Translations under genes and position numbers: made by a program | Source: Hevea brasiliensis | Lineage: Eukaryota > Streptophyta > Magnoliopsida > Malpighiales > Euphorbiaceae | NCBI RefSeq assembly: GCF_030052815.1 | Contig: NC_079505.1 | Span: 8,472,898 to 8,536,897, forward strand | Direction of reading: 5' to 3' | Length of the DNA stretch: 64,000 nt | Notes under the pieces: model-generated | The model's database searches: none | What the model was told of the DNA's origin: nothing | The model's input: only the letters and a program-made list of their open reading frames with translations | Shown here: positions 10,344 through 20,258 of the stretch, piece by piece | Numbering within the stretch: the stretch's first letter is position 1 | Layout of the letters: the number at the start of each line of letters is the position of its first letter

Positions 10344-10612
10344 AGAAAACTAACCGAAACACTAATCCAAAGTGCTTATAGCAGTAAAATAACCCAAAAT
10401 AACAAATAAAGCAAATACCGAAATAGGATCTGAGAGCCAAACCTCAGAAGTCCTTTAATGGTGTACTGGATCAGGCAACAGCACACAGTGGTGGAATGAG
10501 GGGGTTGAGGCGACGCCGTCGATGTTGATCGGGGTCGAAACGGCCGGTCGGTGGCCAAGGTCTCTCCTGAGCTAGGTGGTGAGAATAAATAGTCACCCTA
10601 GATTGATGACTT

Positions 10613-10624
10613 GCTCTGATACCA
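10613..10624 (-). promoter_or_regulatory. Copia-2 primer binding site
   Basis: GCTCTGATACCA on the plus strand is the complement of TGGTATCAGAGC. It sits next to the 5' LTR, whose last bases have decayed so that the usual CA end is not intact. Confidence 0.88.
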
Positions 10625-10795
10625 AGTACAAAGAGATGATTCTCCTTAATTTCAATTTACCTGTACATGGGTATATATATACAATTGATTCCTATAACTG
10701 TGTTCTACTAATTAGGAAGAAATCCTAAATAAGAAATGCTAAATAGGAATACAGAATATACAGAGAAATAATATAGTGATTGACTTTCCATAACA
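10625..10795 (-). repeat. Copia-2 5' LTR
   Basis: It belongs to the same family as the LTR at 8589-8766. It lacks about 7 bp of a short repeated ATACAGAAT stretch and has scattered substitutions. Confidence 0.9.
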
Positions 10796-11245
10796 TATCC
10801 CAATCAATACCTCCTCTTGTAGAATTGGCCTCATAATCTCTTACTTTATTTTTGCCTTTTGATTGTTACAGTTTTTATGGATTTGGAATGGCACTGTTCT
10901 CAAGGGCTCTCAAACTTTCTAGCTGGGCATTATGGTTTTTTATTCTAGCGTTTTCTGCTTCCAGTTCTTTGATGCATTGTGTCAGCTATTGTAGAGTCAT
11001 GGGAGGTTGAGAGGGGTAACTTCCACGATATTGGCACCATTGGTGGTGCCATTATTGTTAAGAGGGTCAGTAAGGATAGGTTGTGGTTCCATAGATGAAG
11101 GATTTGGAAAGATAACAAAGAGGAAGCAGAAATAGCAATCATAGAAATTTGTTTTTGAGAAAGAATTATCAGAATAATCATTTCCTATAGATGGCGCCAA
11201 TGATGTTGTTCTCTTCTTTGGTGGGTAATGGATGTCAGATAGGAT
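10796..11245 (-). pseudogene. Tat-like gypsy remnant, 5' part: gag N-terminus and leader
   Basis: This continues the gypsy element beyond Copia-2. A possible gag start ATG lies at 11092 (MEPQPILTDPLNNNG) and runs through a Glu/Ala/Asn-rich region. A stop near 10985 and further breaks follow. It reaches EANSTRGGIDWD, which is cut at the TATCC target site and carries on at 8588. The short leader up to about 11245 joins the LTR end. It is non-functional. Confidence 0.6.
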
Positions 11246-11860
11246 CTGCAAGAAAGAAGAGCACCACGTTGGTTAGATGACCATTGCTCTGATGCCTAAG
11301 TCAATAATGAAATCTGGACAATAGGATGAATGAATAATTGTTTAGTGTGCATACTTGATGACCTTTATATAGGCCTTTAAGATAGTCTCCTATTAGTGTT
11401 AAAAGTTCTATGGTTGAGTGGAATTAGGAATCCGCTTTATTGGTTGAGTCTTTTAATCAGTGTGATCTTGATCATGGCGGATATCTCGGGATCCTTATCC
11501 TTGGAAGTGATCTTAGTACCGATGATATATTTGGGAGAGTCACTTCCTTCTTTGAAAGATCCGTTACTCGATTACCTGTTACTCGATTACCCATTTCTCA
11601 GCCTTTATTATTATTTTAGTTATTATAATATCAATGCTTACCTCTTGTAGAACTTATTCAATTACTCTTACCTCATAGATCGGGTTGCTAGACTTGACTC
11701 TATGTGTGCTTCCTAGGATGTTCTGACATTAAACTGACTCAAGGTCCGACTTGCTTGAACCTTGATCACTAACTCTGATCAAGTGGTGAGACGATAATCA
11801 TATCAATTATATATCTTAGACTCCCTAAAAACATGTAAAGTACCTTTAATATAATGATCT
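11246..11860 (-). repeat. Probable 5' LTR of the Tat-like element (outer end not defined)
   Basis: Read on the minus strand, the region ends with GACTTAGGCATCAGAGC (11312-11285) and then TTTCTTGCAG near 11250. This is the U5 end typical of Tat/Ogre LTRs. The same pattern occurs on the plus strand at 55380-55436. I cannot fix the outer boundary; there is no matching 3' LTR in the window because the 3' end of this element is missing. Confidence 0.45.
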
Positions 11861-13057
11861 AAGTCCTTTTGGATCATAAAAATAGGTTTTGGAGCCTTAA
11901 ACAAGAGGGAAAATAACCTTGGCATAACTGACTTCTACTGCCGAAGTCATGAACCTCAAATGTCGTTTTCAGGTAATAGCTAGTGCGACTGCTGAAGTCC
12001 TGAACCCCAAAACTCTTTGAGGTATAGAAGTTACTCTAGCAGTTGAACTTGGAAATTTCCAATTCTAATTTTATAGCAATTTCAACTCCAAAACCACTCA
12101 AAAAACCTCTCAGAGCCCCATAAATACTATCCAACCATAAAGACACACTTCTAAGACATGCATTAACTTGGAAACATACTTGGATGCTTCATGCATCCAT
12201 CAAACATCAAAGAATCAAATTTTCCTTCAAACTTGATTTAAAGCAACAAAAGGTGGCCTACGTAAAATTGAACTTTAACCTTAATTTCTTCAAAATCTAA
12301 CCTAATCATGCTTATAAACTACCTAAACATGTTAAGAATTCACAATAAGACATTTTATTGCAACATCATCAAAAACCTCATACATGCAACAACTCTCTCA
12401 AACTCTAAAGGTTTAAAAATCAACTCAAATTGTTATATGCATTTAAAACAACTTATCATATACCATGAAAGCCTTCTTGAAAATAATTTTGATGCTTAAA
12501 ATAGAAAAGAAAGATAAAGTACCTTTCTCCCTTGAATTAGGAGTGAAGGGATTTAACAAAAATCTAAGAATTTCCTTAGCTCTTGGTGTTAGAATCTCGT
12601 CCAAGATCTTCTAGCACCCAAGACAAGCAAATTGCCCAAAGAAATTCAAACTAAACCCTCTACATGTAACAGTAGCTTAGGGAGAGAGAGAAAAATCATT
12701 TTTCTTTGAAATTTAGACTGAAATGGGCTATTTATATCCCTACTATCAAGGGGACTTGCCGAAGGCTGCCGGAGTCCATTCTGTCCAAAAGGACATTCGA
12801 ACAATAAAAAGGGACTTTAGTTGTCGAAAGTCCAACCTTTGATTGTCCAAGTTCTTTATGCCAAAAAAAAAAGCTTTAAAGCTTTTTTTTTCTTGGTCAA
12901 AATAATTAAAACATTTTATTTCTTAAATATATTTTTAACATATCATATCATACACATAGAACTTTCCACTATTTCCCTTTTCTGTGAAATCCTAAGTTTC
13001 ACGAGAATTTCCTATCCATTATAGGAATTCTGACATTGAAAAATAGTGGGTGTTGCA
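11861..13057 (-). repeat. Possible truncated LTR of another gypsy element
   Basis: On the minus strand this region starts TGCAACACCCACTATT at 13057, resembling the TGTAACACCC start of the Tekay LTRs elsewhere in the window. It contains a GGGATATAAATAG-like TATA region near 12730-12740. A stretch with AGAGAGAGAG near 12690 follows. No partner LTR or target duplication was found, so this is tentative. Nothing coding is seen. Confidence 0.35.
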
Positions 13058-13376
13058 TAAAGCTTCTTTGCTTTATTTTTATCTCTTTCTTCTTGAGGCT
13101 GTGGATTAAACCTTTATTGTTCTTTGGAGATTTATTCGTGTGACAATCTTTGAATGCCACATGCTGCATCATAGAATAAGAAGAAAAATTGGCATGAATG
13201 AGGCTCTTGCTTAATCTATGTTACATATTTGTCTATCTATATGAATATTGAGTGATACTTGATAATTTGAATGCTTAGTGACATGTTTGGAGCATTGCAT
13301 TTTTTGTGTACTAGTAGCAAATGAAAATAGTTTGTTATACTGATATTGTGTTCTATCATTAGTTTGCTATTTTATT
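13058..13376. other. AT-rich stretch without recognisable features
   Basis: It lies between the LTR-like fragment and the retroelement 3' remnant. I see no gene, inverted repeat or clear repeat in it. Confidence 0.5.
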
Positions 13377-14158
13377 TTGCTATCTGCCCTGTTCAACTCA
13401 TTTAAGCTTAAATTGGAACAAAAGCAGTTTAGGAGTCATGTGACACCTACTGAGGTATTCCACCTGAGGATGATGGAAGAAAATCTAGACATCAAGGAAG
13501 CTGTTTTTCTAAAACAATATCAGAGAAATTTGATAATTTGGGGCAATTGTTTGATATTGGATTTGATGCCGAAAATTTCTTTATGAAATATCAAGAGGAT
13601 TTCATGCTTAACTTAGACAAGAAGATAGATCTTGTTATCAATATTGTGCTGAAGCTTGATAAAGAAGTTAAGGTCTTGAAAAAGAAGCTAGAAATTGAAT
13701 CTGAGATTGAGGAAGGTGGTGATGATGATGGAGATGATGCTGAAGATGATGATGATGGTTCTAATAATTCTAAAAATGGGGATGAACAAGGAAAGGAAAA
13801 TAAGCCTGAAGAGGAATCTTAGAATGAGAGTAAGGAAGAAGGTGAAAGGGAATCAGAAGAAGAGGAAGAAACTTCAGAAGAAAAGTTGAATCTGATAAGG
13901 AACAAGAATCAGAAGAGGAGATTGTTCCTCCCCTAGCAAAGAAGAAATCCCTGCAACAGATTGCACCCCTAGAAGATATTTCCACTGTTTTGCCATATGG
14001 TGAACTGTAAGAAAATCAGTAGGTACCTTTGCCATTGTGGTAGCTTTGGCTTTCAAAGAGGTTGGCTCCATGCAGCTAGCTGAGGACTCACTGAAGGCAT
14101 ATGGAAGCAAGTTAGTAAAGAAGTCCATTCGAAGGAGCAAAAGACTTAATCCTTGAAT
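13377..14158 (+). pseudogene. Acidic/basic C-terminal ORF remnant next to a Maximus/SIRE-like 3' LTR
   Basis: This is a broken coding region of unknown function. Pieces in different frames read as a helical, Lys-rich segment (13538-13690, LDKEVKVLKKKLEIESEIEE). A long Asp/Glu-rich tail follows (13710-13820). After several stops comes a last open piece, 14015-14157, ending VKKSIRRSKRLNP. Such acidic tails ending in an Arg/Ser-rich motif are common in extra ORFs of large plant LTR elements. It lies just upstream of a purine-rich tract and LTR. The last ~150 bp recur near 56880-57020 with the same downstream sequence, so this is mobile-element DNA and not a host gene. I do not recognise a domain. 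Confidence 0.45.
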
Positions 14159-14775
14159 CTGCTGCTGTTTTGTGTTTGCTATTTTATCATGCTACTGGTT
14201 TCTTTATTTGTTGTTAGTTTGCTACTTTAACTTGCTATATGCATGGATATTTATGTTTGTGTTTTGAGACCTCTCTTGTTTTCTTTTTTGGTTGATGCAA
14301 AAAGGGGAGATGGATTGAATTATGATGTGTGTGTGCTTCGAATATTTGTACATATTTTGTGGTCATATGCTATGAAATTGTGAACTTATGCTTGGTGGTT
14401 ATTTGTCTATCAATGGAATTAGTGGACTTAAGTTTCTGAGTCATATTGAACCTTATGAATTTTGCATAATGTGGATATCCTATTGTGTACTGCATATACT
14501 TGAATATTGACTTGTGAATATGTGGTTATCCAATTGCAATATTCAGGGAGAGTTGATGATATTCAGGGGAAGTTGCTGACCTTAAGATTCTGAGTTATTA
14601 TCTTTAATTTCCTTTTGAATTTATGCTAAAAAGTGTTTGTATATATATGTGCATACATTTAGGGGGAATAAATCCCACATTCAAACATACTTACATTTAT
14701 ATTCTAACATGCATACTTGCTGTATCTTATTTGATGATTCAACTAAGTTTTGTCATCATTAGAAAAGAGAAGATT
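14159..14775 (+). other. Non-coding 3' region of the SIRE-like element, with polypurine-like tracts
   Basis: This is AT-rich sequence between the remnant ORF and the LTR, with CAAAAAGGGGAGATGG near 14298 and AGAAAAGAGAAGAT at 14760-14773. The latter directly precedes the LTR start and is the likely plus-strand primer. Most of the stretch recurs at 57020-57635. Confidence 0.55.
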
Positions 14776-16140
14776 GTTAGGCCCATAAGCTCAAAATAAG
14801 CATGGATTTTGATAATACCAAAACTCAACTAGAATCAATCTAATCTATTTCTTTGTGTGATGTTCTTAAGGCTCAAAGAAAAGAAAGGTTTGTGGTTAGC
14901 TCAATTGTGAAAAGATACCTCTCAAAGCCAACACGAGACAAATCAAAGCCAAAAGATGATAGGAAGTCTGTCATCCAAGCTACAATTGAAGAGGTATTAA
15001 AGGCTTAGGTTTAGATTATAAAGTCTTAGGTTGTTTGTAAAAAGAATTAAAGGAGTAGTGCCAATTTGTTCTTAACTTCAACTCCTTTAAGCTTTCAAAA
15101 TTAAGTGCTTAAGATTTATTTTCTATCATGCCTTTAAAGTTTTAACTGATCCAATTAATTTCTCAAGATTGGCATGATTGTTTAAAGTCTCAAATCTAGG
15201 TCAGGCTCTAATTGTATCAGTATGCTAAGTCATGCTGCTACTGGTTGCTCTGCTATTGGTATTCAAAAATTTATTAGTTTGCTACTCTGCTCAAAATCAC
15301 ACAAAATGACAAAATAACGAGCATTTTCTCAAAATATGTTCCTGCAACGTTCAAATTTGTTTTGAAAAAATCTGATCTCATCAGGGATATATAAGTACTT
15401 ATCTTACACCATTTTACAATTAATGAAGGCTTAAAATTGCGTTTCTCTTTTGAAAAATATTTATTATTTTCATTCAAGTGCTTTAACGAGTTTTTAAGCT
15501 ACATTGGCAAATTAACTATTCTCTTCTTTATAGAATTTGTTCATATTGAGTGAGATAGAGTGAAAATCATCTTAAATGCTATTTGTGAGGGTTGGTCAAG
15601 CACCTAAGTTTGAAGCTAGAGAGTGTTTGGGATAACACTTGTAAATGGTTTGCAAGCATTTTGGGAAGTCTTGTAGTTGTAAAAGGTTTTGACTCTTGCC
15701 ATTGAAAGGAGCACTATAGTGGTGTAAAGACTCAAAGGGATCTTTAAGAGAGTGGATATAGGCTTATTGGCCTAACCACTATAAAATCTCTTGTGTTCAA
15801 TCTTCTAAACCCTACTCTCTTTAGTTTTTGCAATATATTGTGATATATTGTATTTGTTGAACAAATTGGGATTATCTTTGAGTTTGTTGATATATGCATA
15901 TGTGATAAATTGTTTGTTTCAAGTGATTGAAGTATTGATTGCTTTGAGTTGATTTAGCTAGAATTAAAAGTTTGATTTGAGCATATTTGACATACATATT
16001 TGAGTTGCATATTATCACACCACTCTTAGGAACACCTAGTTGATCAAAGCTACAATTTTTCATAAGGTTTCAAGTAAGGACAAAAAAATTGTTATAATCT
16101 AATTCACCCCCTCTTAAGCAATTTTTGAGACTATAATACA
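14776..16140 (+). repeat. Maximus/SIRE-like Copia LTR (about 1.36 kb)
   Basis: It starts TGTTAGGCCCATAAGC right after a purine tract. It contains the block characteristic of these LTRs at 15690-15800: GGAGCACTATAGTGG, then a GTGGATATAGGC segment and CTAACCACTATAAAATC. It ends near AATTCACCCCCTCTTAAGC (about 16100-16140). The exact 3' end is uncertain. A partial second copy of its start is at 57626-57678. Confidence 0.65.
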
Positions 16141-17036
16141 CAACTTTGTTAACTAACTTTAAGTATTGCAACCAAATAATAGTAACTAAAATATTTTTTT
16201 ATAAATAAATTATTTTTCATGAAATAAATGAAATTTAACTCTAATGATGCATTTGGTATAAGGTTAATAAGGGTAATTATTAATGTTGTTTGGATGCTAA
16301 TAAGAGAGTAGGATAATTTTTAATCTAGTTAATAATTACTCCTTCAAGAGTTAAAATGTTAATCTTTGAGGATTAATTTAACCGAGCTTAACATATGCTA
16401 ATAAGAAAAATATAATAATAGATATTTATATACTTCTATTTGAGTTTCTTACTAATTTTTTATTAAACACTATTAATTAAATTTTTAGTCCTTTAACACT
16501 TACAGAATAAACACATGACCTTCAATTTTCTAACATTCTACCAAATCGCTTCTTATTTTTAATTTTATTGAAAACTTGATATTCAAATATTATTCTAATT
16601 AATCTTCTTTTGAAAAAATATATACGAAATATAAAATTGTCATCTTAGCAAAAATATGCATGAACTATAATAAAAATATATTACAATGCCACACATGTCA
16701 GTAATAAAAATATATTACAATGCCAGACATGTCATTAGCTCAACATCATTCTTCCTTCGACATGGTTTCGTAATACACATAAAAAAAGAAAAAGTTCAAA
16801 ACTAAATTAAACACACCCATACGAAGGGAGACACTTATTTACATTCCACGCGGTAATAGCAAGCATGAGTCTCTTTTTCTTAGGATCTAATAATACTTCT
16901 TTAGCAAATCCTTAATCTTTTTAATCAAATCTGGAATTCTTCTGATAAAGGAAGGCAAAGAAGAGATTCCGCCAGTCACCCATGACCTTCAATAACGAAT
17001 AAAACAAGTTAAAATCGTGAAAAAAAATTAACGAAA
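16141..17036. other. AT-rich intergenic DNA downstream of the ankyrin gene
   Basis: No gene is seen. It would include the 3' untranslated and polyadenylation region of the minus-strand ankyrin gene. It contains a 34-bp tandem duplication at 16668-16735. Confidence 0.55.
16668..16735. repeat. 34-bp tandem duplication (two copies)
   Basis: Copies at 16668-16701 and 16702-16735 share AATATATTACAATGCCA and ACATGTCA and differ at only two positions, one C/G inside the unit and the last base. Confidence 0.85.
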
Positions 17037-17685
17037 TTATATATATATATGAAAACCACTTAACAAAATTTCGGCTTGATCCTTAGAAGTAATACCATCA
17101 CCATAGTCCTTATCATCATCGTCATCCAAAGAATTTAAATTCCATGATACCCTTATCATGAAATAAAATAAGAAGCAGAAGAAGCTCAATCCAACGACAC
17201 AAATGACAATTCTAAAGGAAGGCGTTAGAACTGCATAAGTGCCTGTCACAAATGTAATCACCATTGCTACCATAGCATAGAAGAGGAAACTGAAAGCACA
17301 TCTTATTAACCAATAGTATCTTTTCAGATATCCCACGACCACCAGCATAAGGTGAATAAAGACAGAGCAAGTAGATAAAACCATAGCTATAGTATCTGAT
17401 ATCATAAATGCTTTAAAAGCCAAATTTTTGCCTAGGATAGGACTCCCCTTCTTCAAATCGTTTTCTTCACTGATATTACCGCCAGGTAAAGTGAAACCTG
17501 CGGCAAAAGTTACCGTTGCTATAAGTGTTGCAGCCACCAAATGAGAGTCTTTGACTTTTTCAAATTTAAGTACCATGTTTTTTTTTTCTCCTTTCTTCTT
17601 GTTCCTCTTTCTCTTCCTTGGATTTTCTTACCATTTTCCCCAATGGTCCACCGCCAAGGTCTTTCATCCATTTTAAATTGTCATT
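17037..17685 (-). CDS. Ankyrin-PGG gene, exon 3 (PGG domain, homopolymer frameshift)
   Basis: The acceptor TGTTGCAG|AATGAC is at 17686/17685. A charged segment (KSKEEKEEQEERRKKK) runs into the A10 run. The downstream frame then reads KVKDSHLVAATLIATVTFAAGFTLPGG, the PGG signature (PF13962-type). Four hydrophobic segments follow, then an acidic DDDDDKDYGDG tail. It stops at 17037 in a TA-rich run. The PGG domain is expected to span a membrane. The frame before and after the A run differs by one base. Confidence 0.85.
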
Positions 17686-17906
17686 CTGCAACACTTTCAG
17701 AATATTAGTTACTTTAAAAAAAATTTAAATCGAAAGGACTTATTAATAAAAAGCTTCTACTTATTATTATTCATATTTTTGTACATATTATTTTAAATAA
17801 ATAGATAATAAATAGACTAATGCCTCAAGAATCAATGTTTACTTATAAAGCTCAAAAAGCAATATCTACATTATGATAAGATAAAGATAGATATCAGTTG
17901 GCTGAC

Positions 17907-18442
17907 CTTCTTTAAGAATAAGTTTCCACTGAATTGCACTTCTTTGTGCAGTTTTTTCCAACATTTCGAGATATCAGTATCTTCTCCTTTTATGAAAGAA
18001 GGCAGATGGTCGTAATCAGGATGATAAGTCCTATATAGATGGACAGGCGTATTCCCTTTAACATCTTTTTCATCTAAAAGTTAAAACAATGATGAATGTT
18101 TGAGCACTGCTTTTATTATTTCTTTTTTTTTGCTGATCACTGCATAATGAAGAACATTCCAGCCTCTAATGTCAGTAAGTTCACAGCAATTTGGGCATTT
18201 AGAAATGATCTCTTCCATCGTATCTATGTAGCCTCTACAGGCTGCAATGTGAAGAGCTGTCCTCTTCCAGTATTTATCTGCAACATAAGCACTAGATTCA
18301 TCCCTTTCTAGTAGCTTTCTGACCACTTCAGTACGATGCTTATACGCAGCATAGTGAAGTGGAATCCATCCTTCTTCATCTGTATCTTTAGCCAAGCTAC
18401 TCCATTTATCCAATAGCTTGTCTATAATCACTGGAACAAAGT
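17907..18442 (-). CDS. Ankyrin-PGG gene, exon 2 (ankyrin repeats, in-frame stop)
   Basis: The acceptor is TATTGTAG|AC at 18443/18442. Repeats read EGWIPLHYAAYKHRTEVVRKLL, then RTALHIAACRGYIDTMEEII, then GWNVLHYAVISKKKEIIKAVL. A TAA stop at 18083-18081 follows HSSLF. In-frame text continues past it (LLDEKDVKGNTPVHL, a last ankyrin-like turn) to the donor AAGAAG|GTCAGC at 17907/17906. That the homology continues past the stop argues for a recent nonsense change or base error and against a true end. Confidence 0.72.
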
Positions 18443-18710
18443 CTACAATACCAAATTGATAATTAATTACTAATATCAAGAACCTTAATTGATAATTAAT
18501 TGGTCTAGAGATACAATAACTTTAGTATACATTACAATACATCAAATATTTGAACTACACATTTCTATGAAAACTATAATGAAAAAGATATCATCTTTTT
18601 TATTATATGTTTGACTTTCATCTTCTTCAAAGAAAATGAAAACTAAATTTATATGTATAATGAAAATAAAAATATCCAATCTATGCAAAGCCTTTTATTG
18701 TTCTGATTAT

Positions 18711-19340
18711 TTTTTTTTTATAAGCTGAAAAATTTTATTAAAATAGAACTACAGCGATACCAGCTATAGGAAACTGAAAGAAAAACAAGATCAAAACCAC
18801 AAACCAAACTTAGCAATAAGCTAAACTACACAAAAAAGAGACCTGCATAAGAAGTAACAACAGAATGGCTTGAAATCACCACCAAACTTAGAAATAAAGA
18901 ACAACAAAAACAAAGCTGACCACCAGCATGCAATAGACCAAAACCAGAAGACAGCTAAGCGGCCCAGGTAGAGACTCTAAAGCCGAGCCACAAGCTCCAG
19001 AGAACCCAAACAACAACACTTCCTGCGAGCCTTGCTAAACAATCCAAAAGGCTACTGCAACTAGAGAAGCCCCTTAGCGAAGCAAGCAAGCAGCAAGAGA
19101 AGGAAAGCAAAAACTCCAAACTGGAACCCAATGAAAAGCTGAAAATTCCGAATAAGAATCAAAAACAAGAGGCTGCAACAATGACCCAAAACCCCCAGCA
19201 AAGGAACAAGAATTCGAAAAGAACCAAAGGCTAACACAATAGGACTGAAGAGCAGGAAATCCAAAGTAGCACACAAGAACACAGCAAAAATAGATCCACC
19301 AAAAGCCCCAACAAAACCTTCAGCACCTCAACGCACCTTC
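18711..19340 (-). mobile_element. LINE-like 3' end inserted in intron 1 of the ankyrin gene
   Basis: Read on the minus strand, this ~620-bp block is T/G-rich, lacks a long frame, and ends in AATAAAATTTTTCAGCTTATAAAAAAAAA at its low-coordinate edge, cut here into its AATAAA signal and A tail. It contrasts in base composition (GC-richer) with the AT-rich intron on both sides. A poly(A) end and no LTR or inverted repeat fit a 5'-truncated LINE. I found no target duplication and no RT fragment, so the class is inferred. Confidence 0.45.
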
Positions 19341-19461
19341 TTATATTGTACATTAATTCTTGAATTTCAAAAAATCATTTTGAAACTGAAATAAAATTAA
19401 ATTAATTCATTTATACTCAATACATGCATAAAGATAGTTTATGATATATTTACTGATCTAC

Positions 19462-20125
19462 CTTTACTTTTCCGATTTATGTTCCAGTTCATTGCTACCG
19501 CATGTAATGCCGTTTTACCACTGGGGCCGACATAATTCAGTGATTTTGAATTGGGATTTCTTAATAGTTCAAGGACTATCTCTTCACATCCATTATCAGC
19601 AGCCAGGTAAAGCGGAGTTTCCCCGCAATCATTGGCAGAATATGTATACTCTGGATCTTCATTACTCAATATTGCTTCCACAACACCAAGACTTCTTTCA
19701 TATCGTGCCGCTACATGCAAGGCCGTTTCTTTATTTTTATTTGTCATCATTAACAATTTCCTTACCCCGTCTCTTGGCCCTTCTCCACTTTCTCTATCTA
19801 TTTCACCATGAAGTGAAGCCTGTGCGATTAAATCTTTTGCTGCATAAGCATGTCCGTATCTTGCTGCAATGTGCAATGGAGTATCGCCGTTGACATTGAC
19901 CTTCAGTAACAGTGACGAACAAATGCCAAGTACCTCTTTTACAAATTGGGAGGATCTTTCACTTTGAGAGGTAAGGAAAATATGCAATATTGTATTTTTA
20001 TTTGGGGTCTCCAGGCTATCAAGAGTCGATCCATGCTCCTTGATCAATGGATCAAGATTGCCTTCTTGTGCCGCCTTCTGTAAGTCGGCATGAATGTATT
20101 TGTTAGTAGTATTTGAGCTCTTCAT
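19462..20125 (-). CDS. Ankyrin-PGG gene, exon 1 (ankyrin repeats)
   Basis: It starts MKSSNTTNKYIHADLQKAAQ, the usual N-terminus for the family. Repeats are recognisable as NGDTPLHIAARYGHAYAAKDLI, NKETALHVAARY, CGETPLYLAADNGCEEIVLELL and SGKTALHAVAM. The donor site AAG|GTAGATC at 19462/19461 leaves one base of a codon, which pairs with the AC starting exon 2 to give Asp. That choice keeps the frame and gives a good splice consensus. Confidence 0.85.
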
Positions 20126-20245
20126 GTAGCTTAGCTGCGTAGATAAGATGGCACAAGAAAAGAAAGTGAGAATAGATAATGTGGAAATGAGGAAACAAGT
20201 GTGGGTTCAGGCTTGATTTAATTGGGAAAGGTACAGAATTAAAAG

Positions 20246-20258
20246 TATATATATAAAA
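20246..20258 (-). promoter_or_regulatory. Possible TATA box of the ankyrin gene
   Basis: A TATATATATA run lies about 125 bp upstream of the ATG at 20125, a plausible place for a plant TATA box. TA runs are common in this window, so this rests on position only. Confidence 0.35.

Larger units (their letters stand above)
8589..10795 (-). mobile_element. Copia-2: rearranged internal-deletion copy of the Copia-1 family
   Basis: The element is 2207 bp on the minus strand with 5-bp target duplications TATCC at 8584-8588 and 10796-10800. LTRs of about 170-178 bp lie at 8589-8766 (3') and 10625-10795 (5'), of the same sequence family as Copia-1. The two LTRs differ at roughly ten positions plus a 7-bp gap, so this copy is older than Copia-1. 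The primer site (10613-10624) and polypurine tract (8767-8777) are present. Inside are a gag fragment, a second copy of the untranslated leader, and the RT-end/RNase H block. Zinc knuckle, protease, integrase and most of RT are deleted. It sits in the gag of the Tat-like gypsy element, which resumes at 10801. Confidence 0.92.
17037..20125 (-). pseudogene. Ankyrin-repeat protein with PGG membrane domain, disrupted (ITN1/ACD6-like family)
   Basis: This is the only host gene I recognise. Three exons on the minus strand fit a plant ankyrin-PGG protein: exon 1 20125-19462, exon 2 18442-17907, exon 3 17685-17037. Together they would give about 615 residues, normal for the family. About nine ankyrin repeats lie in exons 1-2. 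A C-terminal PGG domain with four hydrophobic segments lies in exon 3. Family members sit in membranes and act in stress or defence signalling; the role of this one is unknown. Two lesions break it as written: an in-frame TAA at 18083-18081 in exon 2, and a run of ten A (T10 at 17578-17587) in exon 3 that shifts the frame just before the PGG domain. Nine A would restore it, so that one may be a sequencing error. Intron 1 is about 1 kb and holds a LINE-like insertion. It is either a pseudogene or a misassembled gene. Confidence 0.82.
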
